NCBI GenBank assembly: GCA_037013495.1
Contig: CM072809.1
Location: forward strand, 2,666,001 to 2,730,000
DNA: 64,000 nt
Reading direction: 5' to 3'
Source of the DNA: Hippophae tibetana
Lineage: Eukaryota; Streptophyta; Magnoliopsida; Rosales; Elaeagnaceae
The notes under the pieces are model-generated. The model was not told the DNA's origin. It did not search any database and worked only from the letters and a program-made list of their open reading frames with translations. The position numbers and the translations under genes are program-made. Positions 1 to 12,782 of this stretch are shown in pieces (position 1 is the first letter of the stretch; every line of letters starts with the position of its first letter).

Positions 1-391
1 TAAAAACACAACTTTAAAAATAATTCTTTATTAAATTAAAATATTATATTAAATATAATGTAAAAGTGAAAAGAATTATGATAATAACATAGTTTTAATT
101 ATGTTAATTTTCTTATGTATTTTATAAAAAAAAATAGTTTAATGAGATAATTATTGAAGTATAATAGTTGTGTTTAAGCTCCACGCAGACAATATGCGCA
201 CCTAAATATTGATTTTAGACAAATATTTAATCGAAATCATGCCTAAATTCACCTTAGATTCCTCACAAATTCGCATTTTCAGCGGGGAGATGTTGGTCTC
301 TCCCTGTAGTGTTACTCTCTTGGAGTCTTACCAGGGGCCACGATAATCTCAAATTTAAGTCAAAATTTCTAAGTTTTGTGATTATGATATG

Positions 392-417
392 GAGAGAGAG
401 AGAGAGAGAGAGAGAGA
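392..417. repeat. (GA)13 microsatellite
   Basis: Uninterrupted GA dinucleotide repeat of about 26 bases. It is a simple sequence repeat likely to vary in length between individuals; no gene is adjacent. Confidence 0.9.
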
Positions 418-1960
418 CTTTTATCGGTAAAAATAAAAGGATGACTCATAATATTAAAGTTGTTGGCGTAAATCTTTGCCGGTAAAATCACAAAAATACG
501 ATCCCCAAATGATCAATCATTTTGGGAAGACAAAATAAATTTCTTTTTTTTTAATGCTCGGTGAGGTGGCAAACCACTTGATGTTTAGCTGTTGGACATT
601 TGGGCTGTACTGTATGTGTATATATATAAGTTGTAAAAATATATTAAACTTTTAATAGATTAGCGCACATGTTTGTATTTTATTTGAAATATTTTCTTTA
701 AATTAATTATAATTCATAAATATAAACTTAAATAATTTTAAATGCATATCAATTTAATTATATATATATATATATTTAAATATTTTATTTTTTATTTTTT
801 TTTATTTTTAAACTTATAATATACTTTTTTTACCGTTAAATTTATAATTCTTTACTAAAAAGTTAATAATATATTTATTTCAATATAAATTATTTAAACA
901 AATAATTTTACTAAATGATCTTTACATTTGAACAAATATAATTAACCGTATGTATATTTCTAATTATAATTAATTTTTTTTATTTAAAGAATTATTTATT
1001 AATTTAAATTTATATATTTATTAATATTTATATTTTTTAAAAAATTAATTATAATTTATTAATAGTATTTATTTAAATCATTTGTTATTAAAATGGTTCG
1101 ATGTATCTATATATACATGTTAAAGTACATATTTGTTAATTAAAAATTAAAAATTTATATGTAAAATTTTAAAAGTTTAATGACTAAATTATATAATTTC
1201 AAATTTTAGTAATATATATGTAAAATTTTAAAAATTTGAATATCAAATTGTATATTTTAAATATTTATATATAAATTTAATTAAAATTTAAAATTAATGA
1301 TTTAATTCACCGTATTTTTAAAGAATTAACCTAGTCTTTTATTCCCTTTTTTTTTCTTTGATCAGTATTCTTATAATTTCTTTTATTGGACCCACTTAAT
1401 CATAAAAACACCATTAAGAGAACATTAATGATTAAATTAATCTTTGATTTATAATATTAAATGTGTTATTATTTTTATTAATGTACCTGTAATCACAATT
1501 CTAAAATGAGCCTTTCCCACTAACCAAATTTCCTTTTTGCATGTGCCATTTATGTAAATGATTTTGCATGATACCACAAATAACTTTTAGAACCTGTTTA
1601 TTTGAATACTTGAGATCGTTAAACCTTTACTTATTAATTATTATCAACACTTTTTTCCCCTAAACAAAACTATTAGAAGAATGCAAACAACCTATAACGT
1701 ATTTATAATTATACAAATTATAACATGATACGTAACAAACTAATTTTAAATATATAAAAATTACTTATTTTTCAAAAACATTTTGATAGGTGATATATTA
1801 TAATTAATTTAAGTATAACTTCATATACATTTACTATTTTTCTATATATTATTTATAATGTTAATAACAAATTTTATAATCATAAAGTATTTAAGTTATT
1901 CAAAAATAAATAAATTTTAATTTCACTCTTTAAACTTATGTATAAAGAAATTTAAATTTG

Positions 1961-1986
1961 GATATTGATATTGATATTGATATTGA
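1961..1986. repeat. (GATATT)4 hexanucleotide repeat
   Basis: Four perfect copies of GATATT plus a partial fifth in intergenic DNA. Confidence 0.85.
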
Positions 1987-4479
1987 AACAAGTAAAATAT
2001 TTATAGCTCAAATTGTTTTTGGTTAATTTTTAATAATTTAAAAATAATAATATTAAAATATAATTAATTATATATTTAAAAAATCATTTCATATATTTTT
2101 ATTAAGATAATATCATACCAGTTTATCAAAATTAATAAAGGAGGAAAAAGAAAACATGCAACAACAGCAAGTAATGTCAGCATTAGCCTAAATATTTCTG
2201 CAATGTTAGCGGAGATCCCAGAAAGTTCACTGGAATTCTCAAAGAGAAGCAAGTCAATCTATTTGTTTGGAAAAACTGAACTATTTTAATTTTTACAGAT
2301 TAATTACGCTTAATTACGTGGTTTCAAAATGAATTACTATTTATTTTTTAATAAAAATAATTGTTTTAATCTTGACATTTAAAAAGTACAAAATAAATGG
2401 CTTGAAAAAGAAAAAGAAAAAGAATATATTTATTTATTAGTAGTGATGGTAAAGATGAGAAGAATGGCCACTAGCCGCAAAACCAGGAGCTGTTCACATG
2501 CCATGAATTCGGCGATTCCTGGACATCATGATACTTATTATATTTAGGGGAATGTTATATTTAAATTTCGATTATTTTTAATTACATCTTATTTATATTA
2601 TATTAAGTGTTATTATCTTAAAAATAATTATATTACATATTATTATTATGATATAATTGGTTCTTTAATTTTTTTTATATAACGATGTGTAAAAGCAAGT
2701 ATAAATTGGAGTGTTATTAATAATTTTTTTTATATATTTATTTATTTTTACTAATACATCATGACAATTAATTAAATATATCTATCAAAATTATTTTTAA
2801 AAAATTCGATCGCTCCATCTTTTTTATTCATTTATATTGTTTAGATTTTTTCTATCAAATGAAGACTTATTCTCTTTTTAGAATTTACTCTCTCTCAATT
2901 TTTTTAATTAAATAAAATCAATTACCATTTATTATAAACGTCTAAATTTATATTGACATTTCTTTTGCATACACTTTACCTAATATGATTTTTTAGTATC
3001 TTTTAATTTTAGTTTATGCATTATTTTATTATCTAATCTTAGTTGTAAAAGTGTTATTTCATTTGATAAATATGATGAATACTATTGGTATTAACACTAA
3101 AATAATTGTAATATATATATATATATTATTTATTATATAATTATATTTTTCCAGTATATTCTCAATTTCAATGAATGCTTTTTTATTTTCTTGAGCAACA
3201 TTTAAATAATTAATAAGAGGTTTTTTAATCCATTAAATTAATGTTATAAACAAGAATGATGCGTGACAATTAAAATAGATAAAAATATGAGGATTTATTT
3301 TCACAAAATGCGAAGATTGAAGATCGTGTTTCTGATCGTCCCATAAACTCGTAGGAACTTATGTATCTGTTAAAATATAAAAATATCAATCTGATTAATT
3401 ATTTATTAGGAAAATAATATTTAAATATATCTATATAGTCATTTTAATTTCACAAATAAAACACATTAATCATATTATTTTAAAATAATATATTTTAATC
3501 ATTTTATTGTTATGTTTATAAATATTTTAATCATTTCAATTTAATTTTAATCATTTTATTAGTTTTTATTTAATGATTTTAGACATATTGTTTTTCTCTA
3601 AACATGTACTAATCCTCTGGTAACAAGGTTTAATTATTTCAAACTTAAATTTTTCATCAAAAAATATTCAAAATACCAAAATTTATAAGAAATTAAGAAA
3701 ATATAAAAACAAATTAACAATAATATGACTAAATTATATTAATTTTTTTAAAATATTAATATATTTAATTTATAAAAATAAAGTTATCAAAATATCATAA
3801 AAACTTTATTTTATAATAATTTAATTATAGAAAGGAGGTATTTGTAGCTTATGCATTGCTATATATATATATTTTGCTTTTGAACTGCATATGTTAATGA
3901 CTGTAAAAAGATGTTTAGTCGTGCTTGAAAAAATAATAGTTAATTGTGGTTTTTATTCTCTACTACTATTCGTGAATGCAATCAAAAATTTCTTGAAAAT
4001 AACCTACTATCGTAAAATGAGAACCTTTTTGTGTTACGGGTAGAGATGTGCGTGGACAGATTTGAATATAATCGTTTCCGAATTGAATTATAAAATATGT
4101 TCTCAAAATTGTCCAAAAACCGTTGTAATTTGGGAATATATTTTTACCCGCGGTTAACAGTTCAAGACAATTATTAAAAAAATCGAAAAAAAAAACCGTT
4201 TTTTAAAATCCTATTCAATTGAGCTCTTTTTAGCTATGCAATCCAACTAAAAAAATGGTTGATATTGAACTTGATATCTCAATTTGTTATTTTGAGTTTA
4301 TAATTAAAAATTTAACATTTAATAATATATATTTCTATGAATCTAGATAAGATTAAATACATATCAATAAAAAACACAAGATATAAATAAAATATTACAA
4401 ACTAATACAAATATTTAAAACTAAATAAATAAATTTAAGAAAACTTCAAGTATAATAAATCAAAACTTATTTCTTCTAA

Positions 4480-4933
4480 TTATTCATCAAATGCAAGAGT
4501 ATCCTGCAAAAATCAAACATATAAAATCAATTTTATAAACCAAAATAATAAATTAATTAATCAATAATGTAAATTTTCTACCTCAACATCATCTTCTGCA
4601 ATATTAATAGTGGAAGCGGATGAACCAGGAGATAACATATATGAATAAATTATAAAATATTCGAATACATAATTAAATAATTAATATATAATACATAAAA
4701 CAAGTGTTAATAAAATATAATATGTACAAGTATTAAATATATAGGTTTATACCTTGTTTATGAATATTAGCCCATAATCAATTTTGAGTACACATCAAAG
4801 CTTTCAATGTGTTTTCTTTGAGTCTACTACGATGTTTGCTCACTACTTTACCACTTGTGCTAAATGCAGATTCTGAAACAACTGTGGTGACCGGAATAGT
4901 CAAGATATCTCTAGCCATATCATGCTTATGCAT
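4480..4933 (-). pseudogene. hAT transposase C-terminal dimerisation fragment, three exons
   Basis: A minus-strand frame from 4933 to 4753 encodes 60 residues beginning MHKHDMARDILTIP and including SESAFSTSGKVV, the hallmark of the hAT C-terminal dimerisation domain, which in family members mediates transposase dimers. The splice signals still work on paper: donor AAG/GT at 4753, a 14-base exon at 4595-4582 flanked by GCAG and GT, and a last exon 4503-4480 ending in TAA. Joined, these keep one frame and encode an acidic tail ending LAFDE. The reading frame directly upstream is closed by a stop, and no BED finger or catalytic core precedes it. It is most likely a relic of a RICESLEEPER-like transposase gene; a short expressed protein of about 72 residues is possible but unproven. 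Confidence 0.72.
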
Positions 4934-5947
4934 TTATATGTTGATCGTCACTTGAAGTTCCACCACTTGTTACTTACACATTAAGTTTAATGTCATTTAC
5001 TCCTTGAGATGATTGTGGTGAATTTTTTTGAAAAAATAACTTTCAAAATTTAAATTCATATATAAAAAAATATACATATACTTTTTATTATCTCACGTTA
5101 CCTTTTCAACATATTCACTTGTCATGATATTTAAAGTCTCTATCTTCTTCACAAATCTTTAACTCTAAAAGACATGATAAAAATTTATCATCATACTATA
5201 TTCCATATTCAATATGAATCGATAATAAGATTTTACTATATACACTATGAATCGATAAAAGATAATGCTACTTTACATACAGAAAATCAAAAAAAAAAAA
5301 TTTGCTACACAAGATATTCAAATCTTAAAATCATAGGTAAAAACAGGAAAAAACTATAAAACCTTGTTCAAAGTAATATGCACAAGATTCCAATCTTAAA
5401 ATCATAGGTAAAAGCAGCAAAAACCAATGAACTAGAATAACGTCAACAACATAGTTACTGAGCAGCGCTAATATGCTAACCCACCCTACATATAGTAAAA
5501 GATCATGCAAGAAACTACATATTGTCAAGACTTGAAAACCTATTACTCATGAAGACTTTACTACACTAGTTTTCACTTTCCAACATGCTTAACAAATGAT
5601 AGAGTCATGAGGATTTCCTTTCCAAGCAGTTCGTTTTCCAGCAAGATGGATGCACATAATAATGGTTCAATAAATACAGCACCATAGTTACAATGATCAA
5701 GGTTTCATAAATGAAGTAGCGCAATATAACACTTTAGTGATGGTTTCATTATTTTTGAAAATTAACAGTTTAATAGAGTAATACATTATCCAGTTTTGCT
5801 CAAGAAATAGAGTAGCAAAGATAGCATAGCAAGACAACCACCAATAGATCTGCTTCATACGAGAAAAGGAAACAATTACCTAATGAGACAACGAAGAAGA
5901 AGGGATAACAAACTGGTAACAAGCGTACAATCGAGAGTTGTGACTGG

Positions 5948-6180
5948 TGTTGTAAATGGCGACGATGCAGCGCTGTGACTGTCGCTGTGAATGGCGACGA
6001 TGCAGTGTTGTGGCTGGCGTTGTGAATGGCGACGAGACGGATGGAACTGGCGACTGGCAAAGACTGAAGAAGACGCAGCGAATGGAAACAATCGAAGAAG
6101 ATGCAGTGACTGGTGACGATTGGAGAAGACGCAGCGACTGAAGACGATTGAAAAAGATGCAACGAATGGCGACTGACGAC
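5948..6180. repeat. GC-rich minisatellite in the hAT element leader
   Basis: Imperfect units of about 35 bases containing GTGAATGGCGACGATGCAG occur near 5948, 5986 and 6021, followed by shorter related units with GAAGACGCAGCGA. The composition contrasts sharply with the AT-rich surroundings. Frames through it in either direction are repetitive and show no domain, so it is read as a transposon 5' leader or subterminal repeat, not as coding sequence. Confidence 0.65.
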
Positions 6181-6560
6181 TGCGGCTACGGCTGGTGACG
6201 AGGCGGCGCTGTGAAAGAAGGCAGATCTGCAGATGGAAGAAAACTGAGAGAAATTGAGACGTGTAGAGAGTTAGGTTATGATTTAAGAATTTGATAAATT
6301 AGGTTTATATATTAGGTATTTAGGTTAAAAATAAATAAATCTTAATTAATATATAATTTATTTAAATATAATTAATTAATTTTGGGTTCGGATGGGTATA
6401 GTTTTGAGTATAATCGTAACTGATTCGTACCCGCTCTTTTATGTTCGGTTTTTACCCAAAACCGAACCCGTCCCCAAAGTTAAACTGTGAAAAACCAAAC
6501 CGTCGGGGCGGTTATCCACGGATAACCGAACTCGTGGTTATTTTGTCCATCCATAATCAG

Positions 6561-9500
6561 GGGAGAATGATATACCATGAACTTTAATGTTAGGTGTCAA
6601 ACTCTCTCAAATGTAATAATTTATTATTATGGGCATATTAGTTATATTTAACTGTAAAATAAAATTATATAAAAAGAATAAATTTTATATGATTATATAA
6701 ATATTTAATATTAATAATAAATATAGATCTAAATTATACTAAAAAATTTACACAATTGATCTTAAATTTAAGTTATAAAATTATGTATCTTAATTTTTTC
6801 TTTAATCTAAAATTAAAAATATTTTTTAAAATATAAAATAATAAATTAATATTAATTAAAATAATTTTTATGATAAAATTATTTTGTTATATAACAAATT
6901 ATTTTACTAAAATATTTATCATCTAATTATCTTATACATGTTGTCACAAAATATTTTACATGTAAATACAATAAAATTTAATACAATTATATTTAATATA
7001 TTTAATAAATTATATAAAACATATCATATAAATACATATAATATACACGTACATATATAGGATTAATATGGTGAGAAACATGGTCTATTATATTGGATGA
7101 TAACTATGTCCTAAATTTTAATATTTAAACACTTAATGTTAAATTCTAAAATGTAAACTAAAAAAAATGTAATAGTTATTCACGATTTTATGTAATATAT
7201 ATTTATAAAAAAAATGTGCGAAAATACTAAAAATAATTTTTAAAATTTATAATAAAAATTAATAATTTTATTTTAATATCATACATTTTTACTATTATCA
7301 TTCATTTGAATATTATTATAAATTTAAACAATAATATTTTTTTATAATTTTTCTAGTTATTTTTAAGGGAATAATCATTTGGATAAAAGCAAGTTAATGA
7401 GAGGTGAAACATCCAATATTGATGAAACCCAGGAGGAAGCTAACCATGTGAATTTCTACAGCTTTTGTCGGACCAACCACCTCCAACTCCCACTGGGATA
7501 TCAGGTTTTATAACTTATTGATATTGTTTCAAGTTATTACAAGTATCTCTCGCCCACTTTTGCTTTTTTATATATATATTTTTAACAAAATAGTTAGCTC
7601 AGGTACGTTGATTTTTATTTTTATTATTACGAATTTAACAATGTTATATTTTTTATTTTTCTTCTTCTATTTTTCTCTGATTATAAGTATATATGCCTTA
7701 ATTAGATATAATAAATGTATATGTTTCAATTCTAAGTTATTAAACTCAATAATAATTGTTAAATTAATATATTCAATCAAAATTGAATCAAATTGAATCG
7801 AATTTTATGTTTTATAGAGTTAATAAGTTGATTTTTTTTAAATATAAAAATTAACTTATTTTAGATAGTTTAAGATTTTAAAGTATACAATTAACAAAAT
7901 CTACTTATTTATTATTAATACTCATAATTATTCTTAAATTTAAAATATTTATAATCTATATTTTCATTATAATTAATATAATTTTGATATCACTCCTCCG
8001 GTAATAAAGCACTGAAATGAAATATGTCCTCGCTTCGCCACGTCCGCTGACCTGCCTACTGTATGCGTACAGACTAAGCCCCCAATTATAACACGTCTTT
8101 CACCTAATATTATCTTATAATATTTCACATAGTCAATTGTGTATTGATTATTGATATTACCTCCCTTTCTTTTTTTCTAAACTTGCATTCATTTATGTCT
8201 ACGTTACATAAATGGGGTTTGAATTAGTGTACTAGCCAATATAGATAGCTACCAAGAGCTTTTGGTGGTTTTAATTAATATCTTTTTCGATTAGCGTAAT
8301 TGATAAATATATAAAATTATATATTCTATATATAAATTAAAAAATAAATTATATTATTTTAATTGATAATTATTAATAATATTAATTATAATAATATAAA
8401 AAAGAAGTGTTCAATAACAAAATACTTTTAAAATCAAATCATTATCAAAATAAATTTATTAACACGTGTTGTAACATATATTAATTCTTTATTTTTCATA
8501 CAAATATAAAAAATTAAATTAAATTAATAAAAAATATTAATAAAAAATATATAAGAAGTTGTATGTAATTTTTTTTTTCAAAACCCATACTCTTTAAAAT
8601 TATTAAAATTATGAACATATTTAACACTAAAATAATAGAAGATGTTGTTATTTTTGAACTAAATTTATTTTTATTTTCAATTATGATATATAAAATACAT
8701 ATATTTAAATTAATGATATATATATATATATATTAATTAATTTTAACAGCAGTGTTAATTCTGAATTATCTAAATTATTAAAATCTTATTGTTGAAATTC
8801 ATCAAAATATATATCAATAATTTCAATAAAAATATTTTATTTATTTTAATTAAAAATAAAGTAAAAAAAGTTACAAGTAACAAAACTATAGATAATAATC
8901 TCCTATTCTAATGATATACTGTTGCATTTTCTAAAAGTTAAAATGATAAAAATTACACGAGCTGTATCATATACGTATCATATATATATATATATATATG
9001 TGTGTGTACGAGAGAGATTATTAACAACCACATGAAGTACATGATTTACGAGTACGTTAAGTAATTTGTCATTTAAACAGAACATGATCACATTTTGATT
9101 CTTTGCGTTTAGATGTGAAATTGATCCTCTTTTTCTGCACATTCATTTCAAAATTAAATATATCAATCCATAGTGAATCCAATATTATTTATATTTTGTC
9201 AAATGATTATTAAATTTAAGGGAATATAGTAGCTAAATTTATGTTGGTTAGATATTTAATGATGATTATTATTCTTTTAAAATAAATAAAAATATTTTTT
9301 TTGTCTAGTTATTAATAAAAAAAATTCAATAAAATTTATAATAAGATATTGTTATTTCACTGATTAAATTATTATTATTTAGTTACATTAAAACATATAT
9401 TTAAACTAAAAAAATGATAAAGATTGATAAAATAACAATTTTGACTCTTTATTAATGAAATGAAATCATATGATAAATTTAATTAAAAACTTAAAAAATG

Positions 9501-12500
9501 ATTTTATTATTTATAGTTAATTTATTTAAAAGCAATATAATAAAAACTTTATTTCTAGAATGCAAAACTAAAGGATGGAAATTACTTGAATTAAATGAAT
9601 AATTCAATTATTTACCCTAAACTTTTAATTAATAATATGCAAGGGCCAAAGGACTTTGAGGGCAAACAAAATGATTCCCCTTAATTTTCTTTAATAATGT
9701 TCCGAGGCTTGTGCCCCTTGACATGCTAATGGAATATTGAAATGATACATTGTAGTTATGCACATGGATTTTTGTTATCTAATTAATTATTTATATTTCA
9801 TATATAAATAAAAAAACAACAAAGTTACAGGGTAATTAAACAAATTGTGTATTTTAATTATTGACCGAAATGGTAAATTTCACCCCCTTTAGTTAGAAAA
9901 GGGCCAATCATAAGATAATCCCCCACTTTATAAACACATGAAAACCCAGAAAGTATTTCTTAAGACTCTGGAATACTAACATTTATGACACTTTATTTTT
10001 ACAAATTTAGCATAATAGTTATCTTAAAAACTTAGTGTAATTTAATAACTTTATTATTATATTTTTAAATATTTTAATTTATTATTTATTTTTTTTATAA
10101 AATTTTACTTTTTAGATATTTTATTTAGAAAAAATTTAAGTGTGATATATGTGAACCTTATCAGATAGAAATGTTAGAAGTTGTTTAAAATGATTAAATT
10201 GATATTAATTTAAAAAAAATATTAATTTATTTTAAAAAATATCACTCGAAAATTCGAATGGTGTGAGGCAGAAAATAATTATGGTACTTAAAAGGAAGGG
10301 TGTGTAAAAGTTATTAATTAAAACAACCCAATTCATATTATTTGAATTAAATTAGTCTAATAATTTTTTTATTTTATTGATTTAAATTTATTCTTATTTT
10401 TATAAAACTAAATTATATTGTATTCGTTCTTATTTTTTAAAATTTTATAAAAAACAAATTAATCAATATATTTATTTTTATATTAATACTTACCTATATA
10501 ATTTTTTAAAATTTTTATTTAAGATTTTTTCTTTCTCTATTTTGATAAAAACAATTCACCCATGATATAGTTCATCAATCCTTACTTCTTACATAATAAT
10601 ACTTTAGTACTAGCTCTTCCATGGATGCTTCAACTTAATGGTTCAAAATTTGTGATTGATATTGATATATATACATACATCCACACCCTACTCAGAAGGT
10701 ACGAAAGCCGAATAACACTACGGACAATTTAATTAATTTCTCTCTCTCTCTCCCTCTCTATTTGTCAGGTAGAGAAGAGAGATGTTGCAGATGATGATTT
10801 TCATTTTGCTTGATAAATAGAGAAAAGACGATTTTGATAAAACAACCACAAAGGTCAGCATCCAGGTGATTCGACAATATCTGTTGATCAGTCGATGCGT
10901 AATTTGGATCATCTCCACTCAGAAAAATGGCAATTATACCAACAGTTTTGACGTCTTTTCGTGGGTCACTTTAAAAACAGCTAGCATCTTAATTGCATGA
11001 ATTTATTATAAAAGGTGGGGTTCAATCAATCACCTTCCATTAATCCATTAACTTCTAAGTTTAATCCAATCCATCTTCTTCATTGGGATTCAATTTCAAT
11101 TAAGCAACTCCTTTATTCTTCATCGTGTGCAAAAAATGTAGTAATCTGATATTAATTCACTTAAATAACATTAAGCCCCTTCCCTTACTCGTTGAAGTTA
11201 ACCGATTGGTAAAATCCCAGATAATCCAAATAAGATAATCAGTGAGCATATGCATATGCATATATTCTTTACATATATATATATATATATACTCTATATA
11301 TACACAAATTAATTAATTTAGGTACATTGAAAAATATATATAATAAATAATAAAATAAGTGGAAACTCATAGGAAAAATCCCAAAGGAGGAGCAAATTGC
11401 GAGATATACGGCGTGGAAATAACAGTTTTAAAATTAAGTAATAATTTGTAAAAATTACACATGCCTTTGTAAATATCATTGCAATTGTCTGTTATATTTG
11501 CAACACCTCCACGCCTGCCTTCTTTGTTATTTTCAACACCCCACTTCGTAACCTATTCATCTGCTATTTCCTGCTTTACGCTCATTTATAAAAATAAAAC
11601 ATAAGGCGCCATACAATTTATTTATTAAATCGTGGTTTGAATTTGTAATTTAAGATTACAACCAAAGTTGTATCATATATGTACAAAACAGAACGAACCA
11701 CTAATAAATATCTGGTTAATTATTTCTAACTATAACAAAACATAATTGAAAATTAACCGATTATTAATGCCGGAAACATGTCTTTTAAATGCATAATAAT
11801 ACAGTAGTTATTTAGCTCCTATTAAGGGAAAGTAAACATATTTTGATAATCATTAAGCTAATAAAGATCCATCAAGTCGTTTTGTAGGCTTGTCTAATTA
11901 GGGAAACTAGGATTACACACTTTGTGGAACGGATGATTGACTGACTATTCACCGTCAAAATATCTCTTAACGCTTTCCTTAATGTGAGTAAAGTCACAAT
12001 CAAGAATCAAACATCAGGTATATATGTTATAAATTAAAAAGAAGACGTTTTCCTTCCTTCCTTCCTTCCTTCATCCGACAACAAGGACGTTAAGTGGGCC
12101 GTTATGGGCTGGAGCTGAATTAAAGATAGGCCTACCTTGTTGTCTGTTAATTAGGTGTTGTCAATTCTAATTATATCCTATAAATCTCCAAATACATAAT
12201 TTAATGATATATGATTAACACATATATATTTAAAGAATTTTGTAAGATGTACGTACAATTTTACTTAGATAGTGATTGTGGGCCCAAAAGAGAACTCAAC
12301 CAAAGAAGCATTTTTTTTGGGTCAATTTTAAATACATCAGGAGAAAAAAATTCTATGCTAAAAGGGGTGGATAACGCCTAGGTCTATTTCTTTATGAAAA
12401 AGGTTCATTTTAATTCTTTTATTTTTTTATGTTTGCTTATTTTATGAAAATGTATATTTCATTTCTTGCACATGCTCGTGGGTATCCAATTATGATTACA

Positions 12501-12782
12501 AATAGTGTTAGGATCTAACTCTACTATTTTCCTTAAAAGTAATAATTATATGATTACTTACTAATATAAATCAATTATATCATGACATGAAAGCTAATAC
12601 TGATGCATGTATTAAACTGTAATTAAAAACATTTTCCTTTATATATATATATATTGAAACTAACCAAAGACAAACAGTTAAAAAGTAGAAATGCATCCGT
12701 GTGTCGTTACTTCCAGCAATAAAACCCAGCAAAACAAGCCTCATTGTCTCCATCCCCTTTACCACGTACACTTGTTCCACAT
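6561..12782. other. AT-rich intergenic DNA
   Basis: No supported gene. It contains a TA/TG simple repeat at about 8980-9007 and a CT-rich tract at about 10739-10760. Mixed-composition patches at about 7430-7500, 8000-8060 and 10550-11600 gave no exon chain on either strand. An open minus-strand frame near 10760-10920 has no recognisable similarity and was not called. Confidence 0.55.
12050..12072. repeat. (TTCC)n tetranucleotide repeat
   Basis: About five and a half perfect TTCC units in intergenic DNA downstream of the helicase gene. Confidence 0.85.

Larger units (their letters stand above)
1..4040. other. AT-rich intergenic DNA, no gene recognised
   Basis: No reading frame with recognisable protein similarity or a plausible exon chain is seen on either strand. 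The stretch consists mainly of A/T runs and short TA repeats. Slightly more GC-rich patches at about 180-360, 2150-2260 and 2440-2530 are too short and too interrupted to call as exons; they could be regulatory DNA or relics. Confidence 0.6.
4041..6560 (-). mobile_element. Internally deleted hAT-family DNA transposon (approximate ends)
   Basis: The minus strand carries the C-terminal dimerisation region of a hAT transposase (4480-4933) and, further upstream in that orientation, a GC-rich repetitive leader (about 5948-6250). The outer parts are rich in ACCG/CGGTT words, as in many plant hAT elements: the left end has GATGTGCGTGGACA and the right end, read on the minus strand, has TTATGGATGGACA, a plausible imperfect terminal inverted repeat. 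I could not find a clear 8-bp target duplication, so both ends are approximate. The catalytic RNase-H-like core and BED zinc finger that a full hAT transposase carries are not seen, so this looks like a non-autonomous deletion derivative. Confidence 0.6.

Noticed and set aside
5800..6162. Minus-strand open frames of 120 and 71 residues in a GC-rich tract
   Set aside because: They are translations of a tandem repeat in three frames, rich in Ser, His and Ala, with no domain; the tract fits a hAT leader.
7518..7796. 92-residue plus-strand open frame
   Set aside because: Low-complexity hydrophobic translation of AT-rich sequence with no supporting context.
10733..10934. Open minus-strand frame of about 60 codons
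   Set aside because: No recognised similarity, ends in a CT microsatellite and has no neighbouring exon; could be chance.
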